Shown: positions 16,750 through 26,800 of the stretch, in pieces
Position numbering within the stretch: the stretch's first letter is position 1
Layout: the number at the start of each line of letters is the position of its first letter
Origin: Roseburia sp.
GTDB lineage: Bacteria; Bacillota; Clostridia; Christensenellales; Pumilibacteraceae
Length of the DNA stretch: 64,000 bases
Assembly (NCBI GenBank): GCA_023665905.1
Contig: JAMPDA010000008.1
Coordinates: 1 to 64,000 of the forward strand
Reading direction: 5' to 3'
Program-made: the position numbers and the translations under genes
The notes under the pieces: generated by a model
Database searches by the model: none
What the model saw: the letters and a program-made list of their open reading frames with translations, nothing else
Told to the model about the DNA's origin: nothing

Positions 16750-18105
16750 TTTTATCGTTATCACGTATATATCGCGTCCGCCGGACGGCAAAGTCAGCGC
16801 TTCGCCGCCGCTCGCCGACAGCACAAACGTTACGCCGTCGGCTGTCTTTTTGCCGTCGTAAACTATCGCGTTTTCGACGGAAAGCAAAAGGATATCGCCC
16901 GTGCTCGGCAACAAAAACGCACACTCGTCCGACGCTTCGCCGCTTTTTTTCGCGCTCTTGCCCGCCATGATCTCCGCGCCGCCGCTCGATACGGCTTGCA
17001 TGGCTATGCCGTCCGTCGCGCTTACTTTGACGCAGGTAAAATCGGATCCTATCTCGTACAGCTCGGCGCCGACGTCGCGCTCGAACGCGGCGTAATATTT
17101 GCCGTCCGCTCTCAAAAGCCGCGCCGACGAAAACGAAAAGTCAAGCATACTCACATGGTATTTAACAAACGAGTACTCGACGCACATGACGGCGGCTTTT
17201 CCGCCTATGTCGCACAGCACGTAGTAGCCGAGCGGCATGTACGGCATGACCGCGTACGGACGCACCGCCTGCTCGCCTCCGCCGCCGCGCCGGCTTGCAG
17301 CCGCGTCTCCGCCCGGGATGAACGAAAAGAACACCGCCGCGTCGTATATCTTAGGGCTGTACGAGCGCGCTGATATGACATAGCTTTCGCCGAAGTCGTA
17401 GCAGTCGAAAAACTCGAGCGTACAGCCGTTGTCGTCCATGACGGTGCTCCTGCCCGTCGTCCAACGCTCGCCGACGGTGTACTCGGTGAACTTGAACGAC
17501 GTCGGCGTCGGTTGCGTCACGACCGCCGTCTTTTTAGTATCTATTGCGAATATTTTTACGGCGCCGCCCGTAAGCCGCGCCACCGACTTCGCCTCGCCGT
17601 CGAACCCCGCAAAGTACAGCTCCGCCGTTTCATCCGCCGTGCCTGCGCCGCTCAGCGCGGACACCGCAAAGCCGCCGTCCACCGCGCCGACCGCGGTGAC
17701 AAAGCCGGTGAAATACGTGTACTTTACGATGTCGCCGCCGCCGTTCAGCACGCACAGAAAACCGCCGTAGCCGTCGAAATCGAGATCGCCCACCGTGGCG
17801 TTGCCGAATATGTACGTACTGCCGTTTGCGAAATACACGTCTACTACGCTCTCGTCGCCGCTGCCCATGAGCCGCGTTTCGCGCAGTATCTCGCTCACCT
17901 TTCCGTCCGACGCTTTGCGATATTTTTCGTGCGGCGGCGGATCGGGCTCGCCGATAACGTCCGTTTCGGGCGGATCGTCGGAGCCCGACGGCGCGGCGGA
18001 AGCCGAACGCCCGAGCATGGGATAGAAAAATATCACGGCAAGAAGCGCCGCTATCAAGAGATTCAAAAGCGTTATCACCGCCGCCTGCGCCTTTGTGATG
18101 CGCAT
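16744..18105 (-). CDS. Membrane-anchored protein of unknown function
   Basis: 453 residues from the ATG at 18105, chosen because AAGGGGG lies 9 nt upstream; the open frame extends 57 codons further without support. Residues about 10-32 form one hydrophobic segment, followed by a Pro/Asp-rich linker and about 370 residues outside the membrane. The outer part alternates short beta strands with YVISARSYSP-like and ADGKYYAAF-like repeats, compatible with a beta-propeller or WD-like fold, though I cannot count blades. No catalytic motif or sortase signal is seen. It ends 8 nt from the convergent murG stop with no terminator between them. Family unknown. Confidence 0.75.
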   Translation of the reverse strand: MRITKAQAAVITLLNLLIAALLAVIFFYPMLGRSASAAPSGSDDPPETDVIGEPDPPPHEKYRKASDGKVSEILRETRLMGSGDESVVDVYFANGSTYIFGNATVGDLDFDGYGGFLCVLNGGGDIVKYTYFTGFVTAVGAVDGGFAVSALSGAGTADETAELYFAGFDGEAKSVARLTGGAVKIFAIDTKKTAVVTQPTPTSFKFTEYTVGERWTTGRSTVMDDNGCTLEFFDCYDFGESYVISARSYSPKIYDAAVFFSFIPGGDAAASRRGGGGEQAVRPYAVMPYMPLGYYVLCDIGGKAAVMCVEYSFVKYHVSMLDFSFSSARLLRADGKYYAAFERDVGAELYEIGSDFTCVKVSATDGIAMQAVSSGGAEIMAGKSAKKSGEASDECAFLLPSTGDILLLSVENAIVYDGKKTADGVTFVLSASGGEALTLPSGGRDIYVITIKV

Positions 18106-18199
18106 ATGTATGTTCCCCCTTCGCGCGTTTGACGCACAGTAAGTCGAAACGTATTGTAGCACAGTAGTGCGGCGCGGCGACGGCTTCGCAAAAACAGAC

Positions 18200-18240
18200 A
18201 AAAATCCGCGCAAACGCCTTAAATACGCATGCGCGGATAT
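18200..18240 (-). terminator. Terminator after the acetyltransferase gene
   Basis: ATCCGCGC and GCGCGGAT form an 8-bp stem. On the minus strand the 3' arm is followed by TTTTTG, in the right position to end the GNAT transcript. Confidence 0.7.
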
Positions 18241-18279
18241 ATGCGATTGTGCGGTCTTGCTTATAAAACCGAGCAAAAA

Positions 18280-18684
18280 CTAAATTCTTTTCATAAAAAA
18301 ATATTCCGAGTAATTATCTTCGTCATTCCTATAGCAACCAACCACCCTGTAGCCCATGGCGATATAAAAGTCTTTGCCCTGAAAGTCAAACGTATCGAGC
18401 CTGACAGTATTCGCACCGAGCGCTTTGGCGCGCCTTTCCATTTCCTCTATCAAAAGCCTGCCGTAACCTTTTCTGCGATATTTCTCATCGACGAAAACGG
18501 TGGAGCAATACAGTATCTTGAACGCCGTCATACATGCGTCCAAACCGCCGACAAGTTTTCCGTCTGACGATATGCCGATGGAAACACGCCCGTTCGGTTT
18601 ATGCGATATATGACTGATATCATAACGCTCCAAAGCGTTTTCAAGCCGTTCTATTTGGCGTTGCGATAAATCTATTATTTCCAT
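18280..18684 (-). CDS. GNAT-family N-acetyltransferase
   Basis: 134 residues from the ATG at 18684; the longer frame overlaps the upstream gene out of phase and is rejected. The acetyl-CoA pyrophosphate loop RRKGYGRLLIEEM at about residues 76-88 is the classic motif A of the family, preceded by the beta-4 strand STVFVDE and followed by FYIAMGYRVVG (motif B). The acceptor substrate cannot be deduced. No clear ribosome binding site is visible in the 26-nt gap to the upstream gene, so expression may depend on read-through from it. Confidence 0.85.
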   Translation of the reverse strand: MEIIDLSQRQIERLENALERYDISHISHKPNGRVSIGISSDGKLVGGLDACMTAFKILYCSTVFVDEKYRRKGYGRLLIEEMERRAKALGANTVRLDTFDFQGKDFYIAMGYRVVGCYRNDEDNYSEYFFMKRI

Positions 18685-18710
18685 ACTCAAAGCGTGACCG
18701 CTGTAAGACG

Positions 18711-19208
18711 CTATTTTTCGCGCGGAACGGGTAAGAGCTGAGCGCGCGCTTTTTCGTCGCGCACGGTCTGCTTGTAATACTTGGACGGGTGCGCGACTTC
18801 CGTCAGCGGCTTGCGCCAGGCGAACGGAATGAGCTCGTCCTCGCTCCCCACCCATTTGGGATCGTCCGAAAGCCTGTGGAGCACGTTGCCGTGTTTTTCG
18901 CGAGTGATCGCGACGGTCTTTACTTCCGGCTTTAAGTCGGTCTTGGTTTTGGTGCGCTGTTTCGGCTCGACCGTCGCCTGTTTGGTTCTATCTTTGGTCG
19001 TAGTTTTGGGCTTTGCGCCGGCGCGCGTTTTGGACACGGCGGACGTCTTTTGCTCCAAACGGTCCTTTGCTTCTTCGTACATCTCCGCCTTGGTTTTGGG
19101 CAAAACGACTTCGGGCACTTCCGGCGGAGCGTCGGAGCGCTTTGTCTTTACGTACTCCATTTCGGGCACGTACGAATCTTCGATTATCTTTTCGATGTCC
19201 TTTGCCAT
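18711..19208 (-). CDS. Hypothetical Lys/Thr-rich cytoplasmic protein
   Basis: 165 residues from the ATG at 19208 (an upstream TTG is less likely). Residues about 40-105 are a low-complexity Lys/Thr/Arg stretch resembling a linker or nucleic-acid-binding tail. The ends are more regular, the last 60 residues containing WVGSEDELIPFAWRKPL. No membrane segment and no known domain. It starts 28 nt after the upstream membrane protein gene and is probably co-transcribed with it. Confidence 0.6.
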   Translation of the reverse strand: MAKDIEKIIEDSYVPEMEYVKTKRSDAPPEVPEVVLPKTKAEMYEEAKDRLEQKTSAVSKTRAGAKPKTTTKDRTKQATVEPKQRTKTKTDLKPEVKTVAITREKHGNVLHRLSDDPKWVGSEDELIPFAWRKPLTEVAHPSKYYKQTVRDEKARAQLLPVPREK

Positions 19209-19235
19209 AACCAAACCGCGAGCAATGCGAAAATA

Positions 19236-19832
19236 TCAGTCGGCTTCGTCGAAGCCGGAAAACTTGTTCTTGTTCTTGTTTAGTATGAACTTGAGTTTTT
19301 GCACGTCGTTCTTTGCGACCTTAAAGGGCGGAGTGAGGCGGTTGAGCGTGGAAAACGTGTTCCTGTCCGAGGATAGGACGAGTATGCCGCGCTCCTCGTC
19401 GATTATATAGTCGCGCACCTGATGCCAATCGAGCATGCCGAGTCCGCTGTATATGCCCTTGTCCACAACGGCGTTTTTGCTTATGCCGAGCAACACGATA
19501 AAAAATTCCGCCGCTATCATCAGTATGAGCGCAAACATCAGCGCGATATTCGCCGGCGTGCGCCCGACGCCGAAAAGTCTGTTGAACTCCGCAACGCTCG
19601 GCGCTTCCGCGTCCGCCATCTGCATAATGATATAAAAAATCAAAAACCCGATAATTACCGAAAACGTCCAATAAACCGCCTTGCCCGTTTTGAGCTCGAC
19701 GAGATTTATGGAATGATACAGCTTGATCTGCCTCGAGATCAGCTTGACAGACTTTTCGATAAGTACGGCGGTCGCCGATAAAGCAATGACCGCGACGATT
19801 ATTACCGTAGCCAAATACCCGTTAAAACCCAT
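19236..19832 (-). CDS. Membrane protein with a cytoplasmic beta-rich C-terminus
   Basis: 198 residues from the ATG at 19832. Three hydrophobic segments at about 5-27, 55-74 and 95-115 form a small membrane domain. The last 70 residues (from about GIYSGLGMLDWHQV) look like the short beta-rich, PH-like domain attached to many Firmicute membrane proteins of unknown role. It is first of a three-gene unit with an unknown basic protein and a GNAT gene. There is no ribosome binding site. A perfect promoter places transcription start at or next to the ATG. Confidence 0.75.
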   Translation of the reverse strand: MGFNGYLATVIIVAVIALSATAVLIEKSVKLISRQIKLYHSINLVELKTGKAVYWTFSVIIGFLIFYIIMQMADAEAPSVAEFNRLFGVGRTPANIALMFALILMIAAEFFIVLLGISKNAVVDKGIYSGLGMLDWHQVRDYIIDEERGILVLSSDRNTFSTLNRLTPPFKVAKNDVQKLKFILNKNKNKFSGFDEAD

Positions 19833-19838
19833 ATCAAG

Positions 19839-19867
19839 ATTATAGCGTGCGCGCACGGTTTTGTCAA
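19839..19867 (-). promoter_or_regulatory. Promoter with transcription start at the ATG (leaderless)
   Basis: Minus strand TTGACA (19867-19862), exactly 17 nt, TATAAT (19844-19839), then 6 nt to the ATG at 19832. This is the clearest leaderless candidate in the window. Confidence 0.8.
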
Positions 19868-19891
19868 CCGAACGAAGAATACTGCGTTTTG

Positions 19892-22800
19892 CTATTTATA
19901 GTATTCGACGCCCGATTCAAAGAGCTTCATGTCGGTTTTGGCGTAGCACTCGACCGTGTTCTTGTGCAAAAACTCGCCTATGCGCTCGCTGTGACCCATT
20001 TTGCCGAGCACGCGCCCGTCCGGACTTACTATGCCCTCGATAGCCATTACGGATCCGTTGGGATTGAACGGGCTTTGCATGGTGGCGTGCCCGTATTCGT
20101 CGCAGTACTGCGTCGCTATCTGACCGTTTGCGATAAGCCGATCGACGACCGCTTTTTCCGCGAAGAACTTGCCCTCGCCGTGCGACACGGGCACTTGATA
20201 CACGTCGCCCGCCTTTACGTGCCTGAGCCACGGTCCCACAGTCGAGCACACGCGGATATCTACCATGGTGGAAACGTGCCTGCCGATGTTGTTGAACGTC
20301 AGCACGGGATCGGTCTTTTTGGGCACGGAAATGTGTCCGCTCGGCAGGAGCCCGAGTTTTACGAGCGCCTGAAAGCCGTTGCAAATGCCTATGGCAAGCC
20401 CGTCGCGCTTGTGCAGCAGGTTTTCCACCGCTTCCGCTATGGACGGATTGGAAAGGAACGCCGCGATGAGCTTTGCGCTTCCGTCCGGCTCGTCGCCGCC
20501 CGAAAAACCGCCGGGGAGCGCGAGTATCTTGCACTTTTCGAGCGCCGACGTCATCGCCTTTACGCACTCCTCTACGTCTTGAGGCGTGCGGTTTTTAACG
20601 ACGAACACGACGGGCTCGGCTCCGGCTTTTTCGAAGCGGCGCGCCGTGTCGATCTCGCAGTTCGTGCCCGGGAATACGGGAATGAACACCTTTACTTTTT
20701 TGGGCTTGGCGCCGCCTGCGCGCTTTGTCTTTTCGCCTACGCCCTTATAATTTATGTCGTGCGCTTCGCCGTCCGCGCGCGCGACGGTGGGATAAACGCC
20801 CTCAAACGTGCCCGTAAACGCCGACAGCAGCGCCGCGCCGTCCACGTCTTTTCCGTCGTACACTATGTCGCTGCCGTCGGAAGCGCGCGTAACGCTGCTG
20901 CCGACGGAGAACTTGCCGTTCTCCGTGGTCACGCCCAAAAAGTCGAGGTCGTATCCGAAGAAGTCCTCGCCCGTGCGCGCCGCAAAAACGACGTCGCCCT
21001 CGTTCTCCTCGAACAGACTGCGATCGCTCGAAGCGAACGCGAAGCCCAGACCGTTACCGAAGCACGATTTAACGACCGTAGCCGCCGCGCCGCCGCGCTC
21101 GACTACAGCCGCCGCCGTGACGTTGCCTCTGCCTATCTCGCCTGCGAGCAGCATCAAAAAGTCGTTGAGATTGTCGAAATCGGGCATGCCGAAAGCGTCG
21201 CGCTTTAATCTGTATCTGTACACGCGCTCGCCTGCCGCTCCGAACGTGTTTCCGCACACCGTCGCGCTGTCGGCAACGCCGAGCGCGAACGCAATGAGCG
21301 TGGGCGGCACCGTTATTTTTTCAAACGTGCCGGACATCGAGTCCTTGCCGCCTATCGCCGCGCGCTTAAGCTTTATCTGCGCGGTGAGCGCGCCCAAAAG
21401 CGCGGACATCGGCGCACCCCATTTTTCGGCGTCGGTGCACCGCGCGAAGAACTCCTGAAGCGTCAGGTACATATTCTCCGGTCGAACGCCTGCCGCGGCG
21501 AGCTTTTCCACCGCGAGTATGACGGAGTACATTCCGCCGACGAACGGCGAAACGGGCAGCGCCGAAGAAAGTCCGTGCGAACACACCGTGCAAAAATCGG
21601 TGTCAGTCGGCAGTTTTGCCGCCATGGTCTGCGACGGAGTGAGCTGTTTCTTTCCGCCGAACGGCATGAACACGCTGTTCGCTCCGACGGTGGAGTCGAA
21701 CATCTCCCCTAAACCTTTTTGCGAGCAGACGTTGTAGTCGGAAAGAATGTCGCAAAGCAGCGCCGTGTAGTCGCCCGAATCGTACGCCGCGGCGCGCTTT
21801 TTGCCGAGCTCGCCGAAGCATTTTACGACGGGGTCTTTTATGACCGCCGTCGCTTCCTGTCGCACGCCGTTGCTGTCCAAGAACTTCCGCTCGAGGTCTA
21901 CTATGAGCTTGCCGTCGAGGAACATTCTCATTCTGTCGGTGTCGGTGACGACCGCTATCTGCGTGGCTTCCGTGTTCTCCTCGCGGCACAGCTTTTTGAA
22001 AGCCGCGACGTCCTTTTTGGCGATGACGACCGCCATGCGCTCCTGACTTTCGGAAATGGCAAGCTCGGTCGCGGAAAGCCCTGCGTACTTTTTGGGCACG
22101 CTCCCGAGTTCAATATCAAGCCCGGGCGCAAGCTCGCCCACGGCGACCGAAACGCCGCCCGCGCCGAAGTCGTTGCAACGCTTGATGAGCCGCGTAAACT
22201 CGCCGTTGCGCATGAGCCGCTGCAGCTTGCGCTCTATCGGCGCGTTGCCCTTTTGCACTTCCGCGCCGCAAGTTTCTATGGAGTGTGAATCGTGCACCTT
22301 GGACGAGCCTGTCGCGCCGCCGCAACCGTCTCTGCCCGTTTCGCCGCCGACGAGCATGACGACGTCGCCGGCTTCCGGCGCTTCTCTTTTTACGTTTGCG
22401 CACGGCGCAGCGCCGACTACAAAGCCCGTTTCCAGACGCTTTGCCGCATAGCCGGCGTGATAGTACTCTTTGACTTCGCCCGTCGCGAGCCCTATCTGAT
22501 TGCCGTACGAGCTGTAGCCCTTTGCGGCGCGCTTGCTTATTACGCGCTGCGGGAGCTTGCCTTCCATCGTCTTGTCGAAAGACGCGTTGATATCCGCCGC
22601 GCCCGTTATGCGCATGGCTTGATACACGTACGCCCGTCCCGACAGCGGATCGCGTATCGCGCCGCCGAGGCAGGTCGCCGCGCCGCCGAACGGCTCGATT
22701 TCCGTAGGGTGGTTGTGCGTTTCGTTTTTAAACAGTATGTACCAGGGCTGCGACGAGCCGTCGCGCATGACGATATCGTACTTGACCGTGCACGCGTTTA

Positions 22801-23656
22801 TCTCCGGCGAAATATCCTGCGCCGTAGCGTAGCCGCGCGCTCTCAGCGCTTTTGCGCCGATAGTGGCGACGTCCATGAGCGACGGATACTTATCGGCGCG
22901 ACCCTTATATATGTAGTTGAACAGTTCCGTGTAATCGGCGTATGCGTCGGCGATGTGCGGATTGTCCGATTTTATCTTCGTCGTCAGCGCCGTGGTGAAC
23001 GTCGTGTGACGGCAGTGATCCGACCAATACGTGTCGATGACCTTGAGCTCGGTGTACGTCGGCTCGCGGCGCTCGTTACGGAAATACGACTGCACGAACA
23101 CAAGATCGTCGAGGCTCATCGCAAAGCCCTGCTCTTTGTAGAACATTCCGAGCGACACGAACGACTTTTGCGTAAAACCCTCGACGAGCCGCGCAGGCTC
23201 GGGCGCGTCCGCTCTTACGTCGAGCGTCGTCGGCTTATCGAGCGAGCACAGCCTGCTCTCGACGGGGTTAACGAGATAGTTCTTTATGGCGGCGAGTTCT
23301 TTTTCGCTCGCGTCTATGGCGTACACGCTCGCGCACCTTACGGTCGGGCGCACGCCTTTTGCCAAAAGCTGCACGCACTGCGCCGCGGAGTCAGCGCGCT
23401 GGTCGAACTGCCCGGGCAAGAACTCCACGCCGAACACCGCGCCCGTCGTTTTGGGCAGCGTTTCGAGATACACCGTATCCGTCGCCGGTGTGGAAAACAC
23501 CACGGGCACGGCGGCGTCGAACTGTTCGTCCGTCAGCCCGTCCACGTCGTAGCGTATGAATATTCGAACCGCCGCCGATATGCCGAGCGATTCGTATAAG
23601 TCCGCCGCCAATGCGGCGTTGCTTGCCGATCTTTCCGTATAAATGCGCCTTATCAT
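19892..23656 (-). CDS. purL: Phosphoribosylformylglycinamidine synthase, single chain (PurL with PurQ domain)
   Basis: 1254 residues, the size of the large fused form. The enzyme converts FGAR, ATP and glutamine to FGAM. The first about 980 residues hold the two AIRS-like halves, with NETHNHPTEIEPFGGAAT as the ATP/substrate signature. The last about 260 residues are the class I glutaminase with the nucleophile in GICNGFQALVKLG and a His/Glu pair further on. No PurS is needed in this form. It is the last gene of the purine operon, 25 nt after purD, with a GGTAGG ribosome binding site. No clear terminator follows before the next promoter at 19839-19867. Confidence 0.96.
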   Translation of the reverse strand: MIRRIYTERSASNAALAADLYESLGISAAVRIFIRYDVDGLTDEQFDAAVPVVFSTPATDTVYLETLPKTTGAVFGVEFLPGQFDQRADSAAQCVQLLAKGVRPTVRCASVYAIDASEKELAAIKNYLVNPVESRLCSLDKPTTLDVRADAPEPARLVEGFTQKSFVSLGMFYKEQGFAMSLDDLVFVQSYFRNERREPTYTELKVIDTYWSDHCRHTTFTTALTTKIKSDNPHIADAYADYTELFNYIYKGRADKYPSLMDVATIGAKALRARGYATAQDISPEINACTVKYDIVMRDGSSQPWYILFKNETHNHPTEIEPFGGAATCLGGAIRDPLSGRAYVYQAMRITGAADINASFDKTMEGKLPQRVISKRAAKGYSSYGNQIGLATGEVKEYYHAGYAAKRLETGFVVGAAPCANVKREAPEAGDVVMLVGGETGRDGCGGATGSSKVHDSHSIETCGAEVQKGNAPIERKLQRLMRNGEFTRLIKRCNDFGAGGVSVAVGELAPGLDIELGSVPKKYAGLSATELAISESQERMAVVIAKKDVAAFKKLCREENTEATQIAVVTDTDRMRMFLDGKLIVDLERKFLDSNGVRQEATAVIKDPVVKCFGELGKKRAAAYDSGDYTALLCDILSDYNVCSQKGLGEMFDSTVGANSVFMPFGGKKQLTPSQTMAAKLPTDTDFCTVCSHGLSSALPVSPFVGGMYSVILAVEKLAAAGVRPENMYLTLQEFFARCTDAEKWGAPMSALLGALTAQIKLKRAAIGGKDSMSGTFEKITVPPTLIAFALGVADSATVCGNTFGAAGERVYRYRLKRDAFGMPDFDNLNDFLMLLAGEIGRGNVTAAAVVERGGAAATVVKSCFGNGLGFAFASSDRSLFEENEGDVVFAARTGEDFFGYDLDFLGVTTENGKFSVGSSVTRASDGSDIVYDGKDVDGAALLSAFTGTFEGVYPTVARADGEAHDINYKGVGEKTKRAGGAKPKKVKVFIPVFPGTNCEIDTARRFEKAGAEPVVFVVKNRTPQDVEECVKAMTSALEKCKILALPGGFSGGDEPDGSAKLIAAFLSNPSIAEAVENLLHKRDGLAIGICNGFQALVKLGLLPSGHISVPKKTDPVLTFNNIGRHVSTMVDIRVCSTVGPWLRHVKAGDVYQVPVSHGEGKFFAEKAVVDRLIANGQIATQYCDEYGHATMQSPFNPNGSVMAIEGIVSPDGRVLGKMGHSERIGEFLHKNTVECYAKTDMKLFESGVEYYK

Positions 23657-23681
23657 TACTTGCCTACCGTTATTATTTATA

Positions 23682-25043
23682 TTATCGTTTATCGCATGTC
23701 GCGCCGTTATCGAGCGCGGCTTTACCGATGTCTTTTCTGTAAAAGCATCCGTCGAACTTTATCTTGCGTATGTTCGCGTACACCCTGTCGAGCGCCGTTT
23801 TAAAATCGTCCGCCACGGTCTGCACGCACAGCACTCTGCCGCCGCTCGTAATAAGCCCGTCGCCCTCGCGCTTTACGCCTGCGTAAAACACGTTGACATC
23901 GCGCGAAACATCGCCAAGTCCCGTAATGGGACAGCCCTTTTTGTACGACAGCGGATATCCGCCGCTCGCGAGCACCACGTTGACCGATTTTTTGTCCGAC
24001 CACTCGATGTCGAGCCTGTCGAGCGTGCCGTCTACCGTCGCATTGAATATATCGTACAGATCGGTTTTAAGAAGCGGCAAAACGCTCTGAGTTTCCGGAT
24101 CGCCGAAGCGCGCGTTGTATTCGAGCACGCGCACGTCGTCGCCGTCCACCATGAGCCCGAAGTACAGCACGCCTTTAAAGGGCGCGCCTTCCTTTCGCAT
24201 TGCGGAAAGCGTCGGCTCGACGACCGTCTTGACGGTTTTTTGCAATATTTCTTCGGTGAACCGCGGACAGGGCGAGTACGCGCCCATGCCGCCCGTGTTC
24301 AAGCCCTTGTCGCCGTCGAGCGCGCGCTTGTGGTCGCACGACGTCGGCATGAGCGAATAATGCTCGCCGTCCGAAAACGCCAAAAGCGAAACCTCGTAGC
24401 CCTTTAAAAACTCCTCGACGATTATCTTGTTGCCGGCGGCGCCGAACTTTTTGTCCGTCATTATTTCTTCGACGGCGGCCATAGCGCTCTTTTCGTCCTC
24501 GCAAATGAGCACGCCTTTGCCGAGCGCGAGCCCGTCCGCCTTGACAACTACGGGGAACTTTCCGCCGCGGATAAACTCCGTCGCCGCGGCCGCGCTGTCG
24601 AACGCGCCGTACGCCGCCGTGGGTATGCCGTAACGGCGCATAACGTCCTTGGCATACGCCTTGGACCACTCCAGCCGCGCCGCCGCCTTTTTCGGGCCGA
24701 AGGCGCGATGTCCGCGCTTTTCGAGCTCGTCCACAAGTCCCAGGGCGAGCGGATCGTCGGGCGCGACAACGGTGAACTTGATGTTTTTATGCGTATCGAC
24801 ATACTGCACGATCTTTTCGATCTCCGTCGCGCCGATACCCGTTTCGACGACGTCCATACCGGCATTGCCGGGCGCGCCGTAGATCTCGCCCACCTTGGCG
24901 CTTTCGCGCAGTTTGGACACTATGGCGTGTTCCCTGCCGCCGCCGCCCACTACGAGTATATCGTCGCCGTGCGGCTGCGCGTCTTTAAACTGTACACGGC
25001 GCGCGACGCTTCCCGTTTCCTTTCGTTTTTCGGTCAAAGACAT
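23682..25043 (-). CDS. purD: Phosphoribosylamine-glycine ligase
   Basis: 453 residues. PurD joins phosphoribosylamine and glycine with ATP to give GAR. The ATP-grasp core shows VVKADGLALGKGV, the end of the loop AMAAVEEI, and GMGAYSPCP. The family normally starts directly with ILVVGGGGREHAI. Here a GGAG-led ATG at 25043 adds about 28 residues before it, rich in Lys, Arg and Gln, and no alternative start lies at the canonical position. The extension is therefore probably translated. It sits between purH (80-nt gap) and purL (25-nt gap). Confidence 0.95.
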   Translation of the reverse strand: MSLTEKRKETGSVARRVQFKDAQPHGDDILVVGGGGREHAIVSKLRESAKVGEIYGAPGNAGMDVVETGIGATEIEKIVQYVDTHKNIKFTVVAPDDPLALGLVDELEKRGHRAFGPKKAAARLEWSKAYAKDVMRRYGIPTAAYGAFDSAAAATEFIRGGKFPVVVKADGLALGKGVLICEDEKSAMAAVEEIMTDKKFGAAGNKIIVEEFLKGYEVSLLAFSDGEHYSLMPTSCDHKRALDGDKGLNTGGMGAYSPCPRFTEEILQKTVKTVVEPTLSAMRKEGAPFKGVLYFGLMVDGDDVRVLEYNARFGDPETQSVLPLLKTDLYDIFNATVDGTLDRLDIEWSDKKSVNVVLASGGYPLSYKKGCPITGLGDVSRDVNVFYAGVKREGDGLITSGGRVLCVQTVADDFKTALDRVYANIRKIKFDGCFYRKDIGKAALDNGATCDKR

Positions 25044-25123
25044 GATAGCTCCGAATATTTTTAGGTTTCCGGTTTTTCGGTTTTTCTGTAAAAAATCGTT
25101 GTTATTTTCTTTTATCGCGCGGA

Positions 25124-26740
25124 TCAGTGCTTAAAGTGGCGCTGACCGACAAACACCATGGCTATTCCCGCTTCGTCCGCGGCTTTTACGGAGTCCGCGT
25201 CGCGGAGCGATCCGCCCGGCTGGATTATGGCGGTTATGCCGGCTTCCGCCGCCGCCTTTACGCAGTCGTCGAACGGGAAGAACGCGTCGGACGCCATTAC
25301 GGAGCCCTTAGCTTCCGCGCCGGCGTGCTCTATCGCCTGTTGCGCCGCCCAAATGCGATTGGTCTGACCCATGCCGATACCAGTCGTCCTGCCCGACTTT
25401 CCTATGACTATCGCATTCGACTTGGTGTGCTTTACCGTCTTCCAGGCGAACATGAGCGCGTCGACTTCCTCTGGCGTGGGCTTGCGCTTTGTCACAACGC
25501 CAGTGCCGTACACCGTCTTGGTCTTGCCGCCCGCCGTTTCGCTCGTCGTAACGGACGCAGGTCTATCGAACAGACCCATATCCTCGTCGTCGATGAGCGT
25601 TTCGTCGTAACGCTGTACGAGCAGTCCGCCGTACACCTTTTTCATGTCGAACGCCGTCTTTTCGCGCCTCGCGGTTATGTCGTCGATAGCGAGCAGACGA
25701 ATGTTCTTTTTGCTCTCGAGTATGGCGAGCGCTTCTTTGGTGTAGTCGGTCGCCATGACTATCTCGATGAATATTTTGTTTATCTCCGTCGCCGTCGCTT
25801 CATCAACGACGCCGTTTATCGCGAGTATGCCGCCGAACACCGACACGGGGTCGGATTCGTAAGCGCGCATATACGCCTCGTGCACCGTCTTGCCCGTGCC
25901 CACTCCGCACGGGTTGGCGTGCTTGCACGCCACGACCGCCGGAACGCCGTCGAACTCCTTTAAAAGCTCGAGCGCGCCGTTTGCGTCGTTGATGTTGTTG
26001 TAAGAAAGCTCTTTACCCCAAAGCTGACGCGCCGAGGACAGCGAGCCCTTGCGCGCGAGCTGCTCTTTGTAGAACACCGCGCCCTGCTGCGGATTTTCGC
26101 CGTAACGAAGGTCCTGCGCCTTGTCGTACGCAAACGTGATGTGCTCGGGAAATTCTATTCCCAAAAGATTGCGCATGTAGTCGGATATGAGCGAATCGTA
26201 CGCCGCGGTGTGACGATACACTTTGTACGACAGACCGAGCCTGAATGTTTGATCATCCGTCTTGTTCTCTATGCGTTCTATCACTTCCGCGTAGTCGCTC
26301 GGCTCGCACACGACGAGCACGTCGCGATAGTTTTTCGCCGCACTGCGAAGCATGGTAGGTCCGCCGATATCTATGTTTTCGATCGCTTCCTCGAGCGTCA
26401 CGTTCGGCTTTTGAATAGTCTGCTTGAACGGATAGAGGTTGACCGCCACGAGGTCGATAGTGGAATACCCCATCTCTTTGAGGCTCGCCATGTGTTCCTT
26501 GCTGTCGCGCCGAGCGAGAAGCCCTGCGTGCACCGCCGGATGCAACGTCTTTACTCTGCCGTCCAGACATTCTCTAAAGCCCGTGACGTCCGATATCGAG
26601 ATCGCCTTTACTCCGCTGTCCACGAGCGTTTTGAGCGTGCCGCCCGTCGAAACTATCTCGAAGCCGAGCCGCTCGAGCTCTTTGCAGAACTCCACGACCC
26701 CCGTTTTGTCGCTTACGCTTACAAGTGCGCGTCTTTTCAT
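25124..26740 (-). CDS. purH: AICAR transformylase / IMP cyclohydrolase
   Basis: 538 residues, bifunctional: it formylates AICAR with 10-formyl-THF and then closes the ring to IMP. The N-terminal MGS-like cyclohydrolase domain starts [18 protein letters not shown] and continues STGGTLKTL. The transformylase part shows [20 protein letters not shown] and, near the C-terminus, [19 protein letters not shown] site precedes the ATG. It follows purN by 60 nt in the operon and completes the route to IMP. Confidence 0.96.
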   Translation of the reverse strand: MKRRALVSVSDKTGVVEFCKELERLGFEIVSTGGTLKTLVDSGVKAISISDVTGFRECLDGRVKTLHPAVHAGLLARRDSKEHMASLKEMGYSTIDLVAVNLYPFKQTIQKPNVTLEEAIENIDIGGPTMLRSAAKNYRDVLVVCEPSDYAEVIERIENKTDDQTFRLGLSYKVYRHTAAYDSLISDYMRNLLGIEFPEHITFAYDKAQDLRYGENPQQGAVFYKEQLARKGSLSSARQLWGKELSYNNINDANGALELLKEFDGVPAVVACKHANPCGVGTGKTVHEAYMRAYESDPVSVFGGILAINGVVDEATATEINKIFIEIVMATDYTKEALAILESKKNIRLLAIDDITARREKTAFDMKKVYGGLLVQRYDETLIDDEDMGLFDRPASVTTSETAGGKTKTVYGTGVVTKRKPTPEEVDALMFAWKTVKHTKSNAIVIGKSGRTTGIGMGQTNRIWAAQQAIEHAGAEAKGSVMASDAFFPFDDCVKAAAEAGITAIIQPGGSLRDADSVKAADEAGIAMVFVGQRHFKH

Positions 26741-26800
26741 TTTATCTTTCTCCCGTTGGTTATTTTTCGTTTTTGTCCGCCGTGACGAATAATTACACCG

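Noticed and set aside
16744-18276. Longer start for the membrane-anchored protein at 18276
   Set aside because: The 57 extra codons run through the probable promoter region and have no ribosome binding site. AAGGGGG before 18105 decides the start.
19847-21208. 453-codon open frame opposite purL
   Set aside because: Arg/His/Tyr-biased shadow translation with no start signals. purL has full family motifs on the other strand.
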